Below, piece by piece: positions 27,504-36,863 of a stretch of DNA of 64,000 nt. The position numbers and the translations under genes were made by a program. Within the stretch, counting starts at the first letter, position 1; the number at the start of each line of letters is the position of its first letter. The notes beneath the pieces were generated by a model. It searched no databases and was not told the origin of the DNA. It saw nothing but the letters and a program-made list of their open reading frames with translations. The DNA comes from Rivularia sp. T60_A2020_040. GTDB lineage: Bacteria > Cyanobacteriota > Cyanobacteriia > Cyanobacteriales > Nostocaceae. The stretch spans positions 25,793 through 89,792 of the forward strand of contig JACYMD010000049.1 in assembly GCA_015272215.1 (NCBI GenBank). Direction: 5' to 3'.

Positions 27504-28397
27504 GTGTTTTCATCTTCTATGTTTGAAGGCAATCTTTACCATCTATCCGAACCAGAAGCCCAACGCGCTCCTATAGGCATCTTTGATAGTGGTGTAGGTG
27601 GTTTAACGGTACTGCGTCAACTTTATCAACAACTACCTGGCGAATCAATTATTTACTTTGGGGATACAGCCAGACTTCCTTACGGGATTCGTAGTCAAGC
27701 AGAAATTATCCAGTTTACCCGTGAAATTATCTGCTGGATGGAAAATCAAGGGGTAAAAATGGTTGTCATGGCTTGCAGTACCAGTTCGGCTCTGGCATTA
27801 GAAACAGTACGTTCAGAATTTAAAGTACCTATCTTGGGACTGATTTTACCAGGTGCAGTTGCAGCAGTAAAAGCTGGAAAGCGTATCGGTGTCATTGCTA
27901 CCCCGGCAACCGCTAAAAGCAATGCTTATAAAACAAGTATCCAACAAATTAATCGTGATGCTCAAGTATGGCAAGTTGGTTGTCCGGAGTTTGTTCCTCT
28001 GATCGAACAAAACCGCATTGACGATCCATACACTAGAGAAGTAGCACGTTCCTACCTCGAACCTTTATTAGAGCAGCAAATTGACACTTTAGTTTACGGT
28101 TGTACTCATTATCCTCACCTGGCGAAATTATTGCGATCGCTGGTTGGTGAATCGGTAACACTGATAGATCCAGGAAAGAGTGTTGTTGAAGCTTGCGCTC
28201 AAGAGTTGGATTTACTCGGCTTAAGGAATACTTATCCACCGCTGGCAACTCGGTTTGCTGTCAGCGGAAATCCTCAGCAATTTGCTCAGTCTTCAATCCA
28301 GTGGCTCGGCTGTACTCCCATGGTTGAATTGGTAAACTTGGAGCATCCAAATTTGAACCATTCGCAGCAAGACCGTGACGGCATAATTACTTATTAG
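27504..28397 (+). CDS. murI: Glutamate racemase
   Basis: MurI makes D-glutamate for peptidoglycan. The 297 residues contain the N-terminal motif GIFDSGVGGLTVLRQL, the first catalytic cysteine (Cys91 in MACSTSSALA), and the second in YGCTHYPHL. The first cysteine is normally followed by Asn (CNT); here the codon is AGT, giving CST, a conservative but unusual change at a substrate-contacting position. The proposed start is GTG at 27504; an ATG at 27519 is the alternative. The gene follows amiC1 and amiC2, a cell-wall cluster. Confidence 0.95.
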   Translation: MFSSSMFEGNLYHLSEPEAQRAPIGIFDSGVGGLTVLRQLYQQLPGESIIYFGDTARLPYGIRSQAEIIQFTREIICWMENQGVKMVVMACSTSSALALETVRSEFKVPILGLILPGAVAAVKAGKRIGVIATPATAKSNAYKTSIQQINRDAQVWQVGCPEFVPLIEQNRIDDPYTREVARSYLEPLLEQQIDTLVYGCTHYPHLAKLLRSLVGESVTLIDPGKSVVEACAQELDLLGLRNTYPPLATRFAVSGNPQQFAQSSIQWLGCTPMVELVNLEHPNLNHSQQDRDGIITY

Positions 28398-28514
28398 TAT
28401 AAAACGCAATACAGCACACCATGTGGTATGCTGTATCACATAAAGTTAAAATTGGTTTATTCACTAACTCTATGGCTTTGAATATCATTTGCACAAAAGC
28501 CAATCAAACTTTAT

Positions 28515-28673
28515 TCATGAGCGCGGTGTTACCAGCATTTCAGAAGAATACTCTTCTTCAAATTCCGGAGAAACCTCTGCGATCGCAGTTTTTTTTATTA
28601 TTCTCTTAGCCAGCGCTAAGAATATGTATACAGCAAACAAATAACCAGAAGCCACAACAAATATCATCATCAT
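28515..28673 (-). CDS. 52-residue single-pass membrane protein
   Basis: The minus strand between murI and sds holds a 52-codon ORF with three successive ATGs and a GGGGGA ribosome-binding site just before them. The product has one membrane helix (FVVASGYLFAVYIFLALAKRII), a positive stop (KRIIKK) and an acidic C-terminal tail (EVSPEFEEEYSS). The pattern of hydrophobic segment, positive border and acidic tail is unlikely by chance. I do not recognise it. It converges on murI (118 bp). A HIP1 octamer falls within the coding sequence. Confidence 0.6.
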   Translation of the reverse strand: MMMIFVVASGYLFAVYIFLALAKRIIKKTAIAEVSPEFEEEYSSEMLVTPRS

Positions 28674-29772
28674 ATTTCCCCCGACAAGTTTTTTTCTTCA
28701 ATCCCATTCGTACAGCAAAAATAAATTGAACATAAGTACAAAAATCGAAGCTACATCGCTTTTTGCTAGAGCTTTTTTTGTCATTCCAAAATATCAGCAG
28801 AGTATGAATACTCTCCTATGTACTTATACCTAATTAGCTTTTACAGACTATGCCAGCAGCAATCATCAAATTGCCACTATGCAACTACCTAGCCTGTATT
28901 ACAACTGCGTTATGCAGTACTTCCTTCTCTATACAGAAGCTCTACCTTGCATACCCTAAAACGAGTCGTCAAGATTTACCAATATATAATTTTCGGATAC
29001 CACATAACTATTATTGAGGAACTTATTAATTCGTAGACTACGAACACGAATAATATCCTCTGTTCCACCTACGATTTTTTCAACTCACTTCCATCAGTAA
29101 AAAAGTACAAATACGCAAAAAAAAAGCGATTTACTTTTCCTGAGTGAATATTTTAAGTATTTGAAATCCCTATATACAAGAATAACACAAGAAATCTCAC
29201 TTGTGAGCTAATAAGCTTGCCTAATTTGAATTTTTCGAGATAATATTGTTGACTTATGATGTATGAAGAATCAGGTCTGTTTTCAGCCTGTTATCAAAGA
29301 TACTTGAGGCGATTTCCTAAAATCTTAATTTTTTGTTAATAAGAGCTATTCTCTGTAAATTTTCTCAAAACATCAATATTTTTATCGTATGAAACAAAAA
29401 TTATTTTATCAGTAATTGCACGGAGCTAAATACTAGTGTAATTTCTTGATTGTTTGCCAAATAAAATATTTTAGTTACCGACCGAAACGCCTCCGTATCT
29501 ATATGGTAAAAAAAGAACAAGATATTACGCAAGATAAATCTGTTAAAATCCGGGTATTAGTCGAACCTGAATGCAATTGCATTTGATAGTAATAAATCTA
29601 TTTTAAGTATCAAAGATATTGTTGTGTGCGAGTCTCCAGTTGTATACTGAGCGATATTTACCTTGGCATCAAACAAGAACATTTATAGAAAGCTTTGCTC
29701 TAGCACGGGGTTATCTTAAAATGAGTACAGGATATGTAAACTTTCGTAACCAAAGTCAGAGTCCGCCCATTC
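28674..29772. other. 1.1-kb gap before sds, no clear gene
   Basis: Only short frames are visible, including 27 codons from ATG 29502 (MVKKEQDITQDKSVKIRVLV...) and 55 codons from about 28851; neither has a clear ribosome-binding site. The area is AT-rich. The promoter of sds must lie near its right end. Confidence 0.5.
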
Positions 29773-30744
29773 ATGACCCCAGCCACCTCCTTGTTTTCCC
29801 CTGTGGAAGCAGACCTGCATATATTAGCAGATAACCTTAAACAGCTAGTTGGTAATGACCACCCCATCCTCAGTTTAGCCGCAGAACATCTGTTCGGAGC
29901 TGGGGGCAAGCGTATTAGACCTGCAATTGTATTACTTGTATCAAGAGCAACAATGCAGTCAGCGGAAATTACGCCTCGTCACCGACGCTTAGCTGAAATT
30001 ACAGAAATGATTCATACGGCTTCTTTAGTCCATGATGATGTAGTGGATGAATCAGAAAAAAGACGTGGTGTTTCCACAGTTCATAGTATATTTGGCAACC
30101 GAGTTGCAATATTAGCCGGAGATTTTTTGTTTGCTCAAGCCTCTTGGTATTTAGCCAACTTAAATAATTTAGATGTGGTGAAATTGCTCTCAGAAGTAAT
30201 TATGGACTTGGCTACCGGAGAGATTCAGCAAGGAATGAATCGTTTTCAAGCCGAGATTTCCATTGATACTTACCTCAAGAAAACTTACTATAAAACAGCG
30301 ACATTATTCGCCAATAGTTCCAAAGCTGCGGGAATACTCAGCGAAGTATCTCAAGAAACAGCCGAAAACTTGTATGAATATGGTCGTCATCTTGGTTTAG
30401 CGTTCCAAATTGTGGATGATATTTTCGACTTTACTAGTTCTACAGATATATTAGGAAAACCTGCTGGTTCCGACTTGAAAGACGGGCATTTGACAGCACC
30501 TGTAATATATGCTTTAGAAGAAAAACCGGAACTAAAAACGCTGATTAAACAAAAATTTGAACAAGCTGGAGATTTAGAACAAGCCCTTGTTTTAATAGAA
30601 GATAGCAAAGGAATTCAACGTTCCCGTGATTTAGCTGCTTATCATGCCAAACTGGGAGTCGAGCATATAAAACACTTGCCACATTCTCAAAGTCGCCAAA
30701 CTTTGATTGATATGGCTGATTATGTGTTGAGTCGTCTTAATTGA
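29773..30744 (+). CDS. sds: Solanesyl diphosphate synthase
   Basis: This trans-prenyltransferase builds the C45 side chain of plastoquinone from isopentenyl diphosphate. The 323 residues show GAGGKRIRPAIVLL, the first aspartate-rich motif VHDDVVDESEKRRG and the second IVDDIFDFTSSTDILGKPAGSDLKDG (first 14 residues diagnostic). The length and the motif set fit the long-chain prenyl synthases of cyanobacteria; the exact chain length cannot be read by eye. It lies downstream of murI, as in Anabaena. Confidence 0.93.
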   Translation: MTPATSLFSPVEADLHILADNLKQLVGNDHPILSLAAEHLFGAGGKRIRPAIVLLVSRATMQSAEITPRHRRLAEITEMIHTASLVHDDVVDESEKRRGVSTVHSIFGNRVAILAGDFLFAQASWYLANLNNLDVVKLLSEVIMDLATGEIQQGMNRFQAEISIDTYLKKTYYKTATLFANSSKAAGILSEVSQETAENLYEYGRHLGLAFQIVDDIFDFTSSTDILGKPAGSDLKDGHLTAPVIYALEEKPELKTLIKQKFEQAGDLEQALVLIEDSKGIQRSRDLAAYHAKLGVEHIKHLPHSQSRQTLIDMADYVLSRLN

Positions 30745-30895
30745 GAGTTACGAGATATTATTTCAACATTCTTGGATAATAGGAAAGTAGTTATCAGTTA
30801 TTGATTTGTAATAAATCCTTAACTTATAACTTCTATCTCAAAGCCATATCTAAAGGTATATGTTTTAACTTTATAACTCTCAATTTTCAACTTGT

Positions 30896-31369
30896 TCAAG
30901 CAATATCAGGAGGAATATCCGACCTACGCCGATTTTGTTGTAATGACCTTTCAATAATACTTTGCACTTGCGATCGCTTAATTTCCACAGCATTAGCTGT
31001 AGTACCGGGAGTATTGAAAAAAATGATACTATCTACGGGTTCGAGAGCTAAAATCTGGAACAAAATTTCAATAACTCCCATCGGTGCAGCTATCATTTGA
31101 GGGTCAAGCTCAACACCAGAGGTAGTACTGACATCTTGTAACGTAGGATAAGCGTATATTATTTGTTTTTGTAATTGTGGATTGGTACGATTACTCAATG
31201 TGGTTAAAACCCAGTCATGCTCAAGGTTTTGGACTATATAGTATTGACGGAAACGTAATTTTTGAGCAATTTTAATTAATTCTGGGGCAATTGCCGCAAT
31301 CAGTTGAGTTGTAATACCATCTTGGGGTGCATTATCAATCAAAAGTTGAATTTGTGCTTGTAAATCCAT
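30896..31369 (-). CDS. Cyanobacterial hypothetical protein
   Basis: The 157-residue soluble protein starts MDLQAQIQLLIDNAPQDG, followed by a helical segment (ITTQLIAAIAPELIKIAQKL) and a beta-rich part (QYYIVQNLEHDWVLTTL). The C-terminus is basic (QQNRRRSDIPPD). I know no function. It is divergent from hetZ, sharing a 265-bp upstream region that contains a palindrome and a tandem repeat. Confidence 0.7.
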   Translation of the reverse strand: MDLQAQIQLLIDNAPQDGITTQLIAAIAPELIKIAQKLRFRQYYIVQNLEHDWVLTTLSNRTNPQLQKQIIYAYPTLQDVSTTSGVELDPQMIAAPMGVIEILFQILALEPVDSIIFFNTPGTTANAVEIKRSQVQSIIERSLQQNRRRSDIPPDIA

Positions 31370-31452
31370 AATTACCTGTTAATAGTTCCTGGGCATTAGC
31401 TATAACTTCTATGAAATACGAAAAATCTTCCCTTGATTTGGGAATAATATAA

Positions 31453-31488
31453 CCAGACAAATTTCCAGACAAATTTCCAGACAAATTT
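31453..31488. repeat. Three 12-bp direct repeats CCAGACAAATTT
   Basis: CCAGACAAATTT is repeated three times without interruption in the region upstream of hetZ. It could be a multi-copy binding site or simple slippage. Confidence 0.9.
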
Positions 31489-31521
31489 ATTTATGCAGGA
31501 TAATGGGTGCTTGCGGTTGTG

Positions 31522-31535
31522 TTCGGATATCCGAA
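31522..31535. promoter_or_regulatory. Perfect 14-bp palindrome upstream of hetZ
   Basis: TTCGGATATCCGAA is fully self-complementary and lies 100 bp before the hetZ ATG. ACCGG (31547-31551) and CCGGT (31558-31562) form a second small palindrome next to it. hetZ transcription in Anabaena is controlled by HetR, which binds an inverted repeat; this is a candidate operator but its sequence is not one I can match to a known site. Confidence 0.45.
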
Positions 31536-31634
31536 GTCAGCGTTAAACCGGCATTCCCCGGTAAATTAACCAGCATTCCACAAAATATAAGTTGTAATGT
31601 TTGTTTATATTAAGGTCTTTGAAACAATTAGACT

Positions 31635-32825
31635 ATGAAATCAGTCGCGACCACAACTATTCAGGGAGAAAAGTCTATCGGGGTGGAGGTAATATTTCAA
31701 CTCCTATTCGGAGAACTTAAATCTTCAACTAAAGCTTCAGATTCTAATTGCCATGAAGTCGCAACCCGAATCGCTGCTGAAGTCCTACGAATTTGCCATG
31801 AGAGCAAACGTATCCAAGCTTCTGGGGACATCAAAAGTTCGGCGATCGCCCTAGCGAAACACCGGCTATCTCAGACATTAAGATATTACCAGTTAGGTTC
31901 CAATCGAGGTAGGGTAGAGCTGCACAGTACTCTGAGCGCAATTATTTATCGTTATATTAATCCGCCCAATAAACAACTGAGTTATCAAGGGCGGTTGGGT
32001 GTAATTGAAGATTTTCTGCAAAATTTTTATTTAGAAGCACTGAATGCTTGCCGACGAGAAAATAAACTCGAACCTACATATCGTCCCCAGACTCTTTTAG
32101 AATTAGCGGAGTACATGGCGTTTACCGAACGCTATGCCAAAAGACGCATTCCTTTACCAGGAAGACAGCAGCAGTTGATTATCCTGCGAGCGCAAACTTT
32201 TTCTCAACAACAGCCTCCAGAAACCTGTGTTGACATCGAAAAAGCCGCCGAAGGTAGCAGCAATGATGGGGATGGTTCTTGGGAAGATCCAGCCGTACAA
32301 CAATTAAGAACGGCAATGGCATCTCAAACCGAACCGGAACCCCCGGAAGAAACTTTACGTTCGGTAGTCATTAACGAGTTAATGAGTTATCTTGAGGAAC
32401 GACAACAAGGAGACTGCGCTGATTACTTTGCTCTACGCCTAAAAGATTTATCTGCTCAAGAAATTGAGGCAATTTTAGGTTTAACTGCTCGTCAGAGAGA
32501 TTATTTACAGCAACGTTTTAAATATCATCTAATTAGGTTTGCCTTGCTGCACCGTTGGGAATTGGTTCACGAATGGTTAGAAGCCGATTTGCGTAACAAT
32601 TTAGGTTTGACGGAACAGCAGTGGCAAGTTTATACACAACAACTTGACGATAAACAACGTTGTTTATTAGAACTAAAACAGCAAGGTCAAGCTGATGAAA
32701 GAATTGCCAAAACCTTGGGGTTGTCGATGGCGCAACTGCAAAAAAGGTGGTTCAAAATTCTCGAACAAGCTTGGGAAATTCGCAACTCTTTTATGTCCGG
32801 ATCAAGTGCATCTACTCATGAATAG
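31635..32825 (+). CDS. hetZ: Heterocyst differentiation regulator HetZ
   Basis: HetZ acts early in heterocyst differentiation together with HetR and helps switch on hetP and other genes. The 396 residues match the family length (about 400). I recognise the regions QLLFGELK, IAAEVLRICHESKRIQASG, LAKHRLSQTLRYYQLGSNRGRVELHS (first 20 typical) and the C-terminal helices LSMAQLQKRWFKILEQAWEIRNSF, which resemble a sigma-like helix-turn-helix. Its stop overlaps the start of patU by 8 bp. Location after sds and the divergent small gene agrees with alr0099 of Anabaena, recalled from memory. Confidence 0.9.
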   Translation: MKSVATTTIQGEKSIGVEVIFQLLFGELKSSTKASDSNCHEVATRIAAEVLRICHESKRIQASGDIKSSAIALAKHRLSQTLRYYQLGSNRGRVELHSTLSAIIYRYINPPNKQLSYQGRLGVIEDFLQNFYLEALNACRRENKLEPTYRPQTLLELAEYMAFTERYAKRRIPLPGRQQQLIILRAQTFSQQQPPETCVDIEKAAEGSSNDGDGSWEDPAVQQLRTAMASQTEPEPPEETLRSVVINELMSYLEERQQGDCADYFALRLKDLSAQEIEAILGLTARQRDYLQQRFKYHLIRFALLHRWELVHEWLEADLRNNLGLTEQQWQVYTQQLDDKQRCLLELKQQGQADERIAKTLGLSMAQLQKRWFKILEQAWEIRNSFMSGSSASTHE

Positions 32826-33798
32826 TGACACAGAATCCTTACAAAACCAATTACTCGCTTGGTTGTTAGCAGATAATGCAGCAACCGAGGAGGATTTTTT
32901 GGTCGAATGTGAGGAAATTAACGGGGCTAAAACATACACAGAAAACACTGCTTCCACAAGCGGTGCTTCTGAGTCAGATTCGATGTCCTATCCTTTTTTT
33001 CAACTGGGAGAAATTCCTACTGTGCAAACACGTTTCCAAGCCGTTCTTAAGCGTCGGTTACAAAGTCAAGTCCAAGATAATCCACCGTTATTCCCCTGGG
33101 AAACACAATTAGTGGATTATCCCGATTACGTAGACAATTTATCTATGAACTGGGTTCCCGCTCATCCTTGGGCGGCACAACAGTCTAAACTGAGTTTGCC
33201 AATTGCGATACCAGAGAAAATTTTTCAGCAGTTATTGGCAAAGTGTCAAGAGTTGCTTTCGTTTCCTGTGCCATTGGGAGCTAAACTTGTGGGAGTGGTG
33301 GAAAGTTTATTCCCCAACGAACCGCAAATGCTCAACGATTTAGCTGGAATGGTACTCAGAAGTCCATATCGTTCTGCGGATACTTTAGAAAGGATGCCTT
33401 ATGTCGAAGGCGACTATTCGGATTTGCAACCGCGTCAACAAATGGCATTGTCATTATTGGCTGCTAAACAATTGTTAGAAAATCTCACTTTATCTGTTGA
33501 TGCCAGCGAAGAGTATGTCTCAAGGCAATGGCTAACCAATGTCGGTACCGTGACTTTGAGCGTAAAATACGACCAAGTTGCCCAAACACTGCGGGTTGAA
33601 GCTGAATTACCCCATCCCGGACAAGTGAAACTTGAAGGAGATAATTGTCCTCAGGTTGCAAAATCTTCAAATCAAGGAATTGTCAGCTTAGAACTGAATT
33701 CAGTTCAACAACAAGCAAATTATACATTGGCAGTTGAGCTAAATGACATGGATACTCAACCGCTGTACTTTACAATTGTGCCAACTTCTGCTTGTTAA
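32818..33798 (+). CDS. patU: Heterocyst pattern protein PatU, unsplit
   Basis: PatU influences heterocyst spacing and is reported to counter HetZ. This gene codes for 326 residues in one frame. In Anabaena PCC 7120 the gene is split into patU5 and patU3. The N-terminal part (LQNQLLAWLLADNAATEEDFLVEC) and the core (FPWETQLVDYP, FQAVLKRRLQSQ, ESLFPNEPQMLNDLAGMVLRSPYR) are the recognisable blocks; the C-terminal third is beta-rich and resembles a small surface domain. The ATG at 32818 overlaps the last 8 bases of hetZ (ATGAATAG), indicating translational coupling. Confidence 0.85.
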   Translation: MNSDTESLQNQLLAWLLADNAATEEDFLVECEEINGAKTYTENTASTSGASESDSMSYPFFQLGEIPTVQTRFQAVLKRRLQSQVQDNPPLFPWETQLVDYPDYVDNLSMNWVPAHPWAAQQSKLSLPIAIPEKIFQQLLAKCQELLSFPVPLGAKLVGVVESLFPNEPQMLNDLAGMVLRSPYRSADTLERMPYVEGDYSDLQPRQQMALSLLAAKQLLENLTLSVDASEEYVSRQWLTNVGTVTLSVKYDQVAQTLRVEAELPHPGQVKLEGDNCPQVAKSSNQGIVSLELNSVQQQANYTLAVELNDMDTQPLYFTIVPTSAC

Positions 33799-34043
33799 TT
33801 GATATCGACGGGGGTTTCTAGAATTAACTAGAAGTTCGGTATTAATACGCAGAAAAATGAGCAAAAATACGACAAGTAGAAAGGGTTTAGGGGTAGTAGT
33901 GAAACTGAACCTTTATTTAATAAGCAGACAGTCTGAGAGTTTACAGCAGTTCTCATCGAACTCTTGGCAAATTTGATTGTTCGGTAAATTTAAATCAAAC
34001 ATACTGCTTTGAGTAATAATCAGGTTATGCGGCATTTTTACGG

Positions 34044-36356
34044 ATGAAGAACAGTTTTAGGGGTCTACACAATATAGGGTACTGGCGGCAAAAAATTCAG
34101 TTGGCACCGCCGATAGAAATAGAAGATTCAATTATTTTCAGAGTGCTAGTTAGCACTTTGGTAATTATCGGAATTGTCGCCACGGATATCGCTGCTGACA
34201 CAACCGGCAGTTTTTGGGCAGTTCCTTTAAGTCTAGTGGGCGGAGTTTGGAGTTATTACCGTCGTCGTCAACCCAATGTAGCGGTCAAATTCTGTATCGC
34301 TATTGGAATGTTATTAGCACTCGGTGCGTTTTTCGGGCGATTGCTAGGTGAACTCAATGATACCCGGCTGATTCTCGCAGAATTACTGATTCAACTCCAG
34401 GTGCTGCATAGTTTCGATATGCCTCGTCGCAAAGATTTGGGATATTCGATGATCATTGGGTTGATTTTAATCGGTGTAGCAGCAACTCTGAGTCAAACTT
34501 TAGCTTTTGCACCAGTGTTGCTGCTCTTTTTAGCTATCGTCTTACCTACTTTGGTATTAGATTATCGTTCGCGATTGGGTTTAGAACCCTTAACAATTAA
34601 AAAACAATCATCAAAAAATCAAGATTCTGCGGTTTTTAATTTCAAATTTTTAATTATCAATTTTTTAATCATAGTAAGTATAGGACTGAGCATTTTCGCC
34701 GTTTTACCGAGGTTTCCCGGTTATGGCTTGCGGACATTTCCGGTGAGTTCACCTATCGAGGTACAAGGCGATTTTACCGGACGCAAAATTGTCAATCCTG
34801 GTTATGTCCGTTCTGGTAATAATAACGGTGAACGCGGTAGCAATGGTGACGGTACTTCTCAAGGCGCAAACGGCGATCGCCAACAGGTTGATGACAGCTT
34901 TTATTACGGATTTAATACCAAAATTAATCAGAATTTACGCGGAGAAATGAAACCCAAAGTTGTGATGCGGGTACGTTCTCAAGCAGAAGGTTTCTGGCGA
35001 GTTTTGGCATTTGATCGTTATACGGGTAAGGGATGGGAAATTTCTCGCAACGACAAAGTAAAGCGGTTGCAACGTTCTCCTTTCTCCTATCAAACTTTTC
35101 TGGAAACTCCTGTAATTATTGGTAAAACCAAAGAAATAGTCCAAACTTACACGGTAGTGTCGGAATTACCTAATTTGATTCCGGCAATGACATATCCCAA
35201 AGAAATCTATTTTCCCACACCAATCATCGCCGTCGATACAGAAGATGGTTTGCGATCGCCAGTAGGTTTATCCGAAGGTCTTACTTATACTGTACTATCT
35301 GAAGTCCCCTATCGCGATCGCACTACGCTCGCTAAAGCTACAACTCAGTATCCAAATAGTATTACAAATTATTACCTCCAGGTTCCTCCTGAAATCGCTG
35401 ACAAAGTTAAACAACTTACCGAAGAAATTTTAGCTGACTACAATCGTCAACAAATAGGTAAAACAGAAAAAACTCTTTCATCACCTTATGAAATCGCGCT
35501 CTACCTAGCTCAATACTTAAAACAAAACTACACAGTACCCCAAAATCCGTTTTCCATTCCATTATTAAATGATGATGATGACTTGGTAGAAGCTTTCCTA
35601 TTTAAAAACAAAGGAGGACTACCAGATCAATTTTCTACAGTTTTAACAGTAATGTTGCGTTCTATTGGTATTCCAGGGCGGTTAGTTGCAGGATTTGCTC
35701 CAGGAGATTTTAATCCATTTACAGGGATGTACGTAGTCCGGAATACGGACGCTTACGCAATGACGGAAGTCTACTTCCCTAAATATGGTTGGTTTGCTTT
35801 CGATCCTATACCCAATCATCCTTTAATTCCTCCATCCATCGAAGAAACTCAAACTTTTTCTGTATTAAAACAATTTTGGAATTGGATTGCAGGTTGGCTT
35901 CCTTCTCCAGTAACAGGATTGCTCAATAATCTATTTGGCAAAGTATTTAGCATTCTTGTAAAGCTTTTATCCTGGTTTTTATCGTTATTCTCCCAAGGTA
36001 TTTTCGGGATATTAACTGGATTAACTTTCTTGACGATAATTTCTTTGTTCAGTTGGTTGGGTTGGCATAAATGGCGCAAATGGCGCAAATGGCAATTTTT
36101 AGATAAATTGCAGCCTATGGAAAGACTTTACCAACAAATGCTTGAGTGGACTGCCGAAAAAGGATTGACGAAACATCAAGCACAAACTCCTTTAGAATAT
36201 GCCCAGATATTACAGCAGCATCATTCTCCCCAAATAGCTGAAGTCATAGAGGAAATTTCTCAAGCTTATGTGAGTTGGCGTTATGGGGATAATAACCCTA
36301 ACTTAAACAATCTTCACCACAAATGGCAGCAACTTAGAAATAGTTCAAAAAACTAA
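34044..36356 (+). CDS. TgpA-like membrane protein with inactive-looking transglutaminase domain
   Basis: The 770 residues have seven hydrophobic segments in the first ~225 residues (DUF3488-like), a large external part with a transglutaminase-like core (about 495-595), another membrane segment (about 655-690) and a cytoplasmic DUF4129-like tail. In active relatives the triad is Cys in GYCEHFA, His in DAHAW and Asp in DPTP. Here the aligned residues are Pro527 (GGLPDQFS), Tyr571 (DAYAMTEV) and Asp587 (FDPIP), so Cys and His are lost while the fold motifs (RSIGIPGRLVAGFAPGDF) are kept. It probably has a binding or structural role. It follows patU after 245 bp. Confidence 0.85.
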   Translation: MKNSFRGLHNIGYWRQKIQLAPPIEIEDSIIFRVLVSTLVIIGIVATDIAADTTGSFWAVPLSLVGGVWSYYRRRQPNVAVKFCIAIGMLLALGAFFGRLLGELNDTRLILAELLIQLQVLHSFDMPRRKDLGYSMIIGLILIGVAATLSQTLAFAPVLLLFLAIVLPTLVLDYRSRLGLEPLTIKKQSSKNQDSAVFNFKFLIINFLIIVSIGLSIFAVLPRFPGYGLRTFPVSSPIEVQGDFTGRKIVNPGYVRSGNNNGERGSNGDGTSQGANGDRQQVDDSFYYGFNTKINQNLRGEMKPKVVMRVRSQAEGFWRVLAFDRYTGKGWEISRNDKVKRLQRSPFSYQTFLETPVIIGKTKEIVQTYTVVSELPNLIPAMTYPKEIYFPTPIIAVDTEDGLRSPVGLSEGLTYTVLSEVPYRDRTTLAKATTQYPNSITNYYLQVPPEIADKVKQLTEEILADYNRQQIGKTEKTLSSPYEIALYLAQYLKQNYTVPQNPFSIPLLNDDDDLVEAFLFKNKGGLPDQFSTVLTVMLRSIGIPGRLVAGFAPGDFNPFTGMYVVRNTDAYAMTEVYFPKYGWFAFDPIPNHPLIPPSIEETQTFSVLKQFWNWIAGWLPSPVTGLLNNLFGKVFSILVKLLSWFLSLFSQGIFGILTGLTFLTIISLFSWLGWHKWRKWRKWQFLDKLQPMERLYQQMLEWTAEKGLTKHQAQTPLEYAQILQQHHSPQIAEVIEEISQAYVSWRYGDNNPNLNNLHHKWQQLRNSSKN

Positions 36357-36863
36357 GCCTGTATTTGTTATTTCTAAAAAAAATATATATAGAAGAACAT
36401 AATATTTTTTTTGGTAAACATTAGAAAGATTGATGATTAAAAATAAGTAAACATAAGTAAATATTTATTTCTAATCTCGTAAATTAAACAATATTTGAAT
36501 TATTGGGTAAACTGCCAAAACAGAAGTAATTACATCTTTTCTGGCAGTGCTTTCTAAGAAATAGAAGTCGAATAGGGGTAGTGAAACTGGGGATGAAGAA
36601 TCGGGTGATCTAGAAAACTCGAATTTTTCATGGAATCATATAGTACCTTGTTTGGGAAATATTTCATCTATATCTTAAGGAGTATTTTTAATAAGAAAGG
36701 ATAATGAATAACTGTAAAAACTAGAAGATAAATAGAAACAAGAGCAGTTACAAACAAAATGCGTTGTTAGAGCGATTTTTTGGGGATAACATGGAAAAGA
36801 GTTGCTTTTAAAGACATGATTAATCTTGTCTGATGTTCACATACATTACATAGCAGTTTTTTT
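36357..36863. other. Intergenic DNA with an imperfect hairpin
   Basis: ACTGCCAAAACAGAAG and CTTTTCTGGCAGT (about 36510-36550) form an imperfect stem 155 bp after the transglutaminase-like gene, possibly a transcript end. No ORF with coding character is visible. Confidence 0.45.

Noticed and set aside
28421..28609. 62-codon plus-strand ORF after murI
   Set aside because: It is antisense to the better-supported 52-codon minus-strand membrane ORF and lacks a ribosome-binding site.
29502..29586. 27-codon ORF MVKKEQDITQDKSVKIRVLV... as a signalling peptide
   Set aside because: It has no RGSGR-type or other known peptide motif, no export signal and no ribosome-binding site.
32695..32817. Longer start for PatU inside hetZ
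   Set aside because: The extra 41 residues lie wholly within hetZ in another frame and are not coding-like; the ATG in the 8-bp overlap is the normal type of coupled start.
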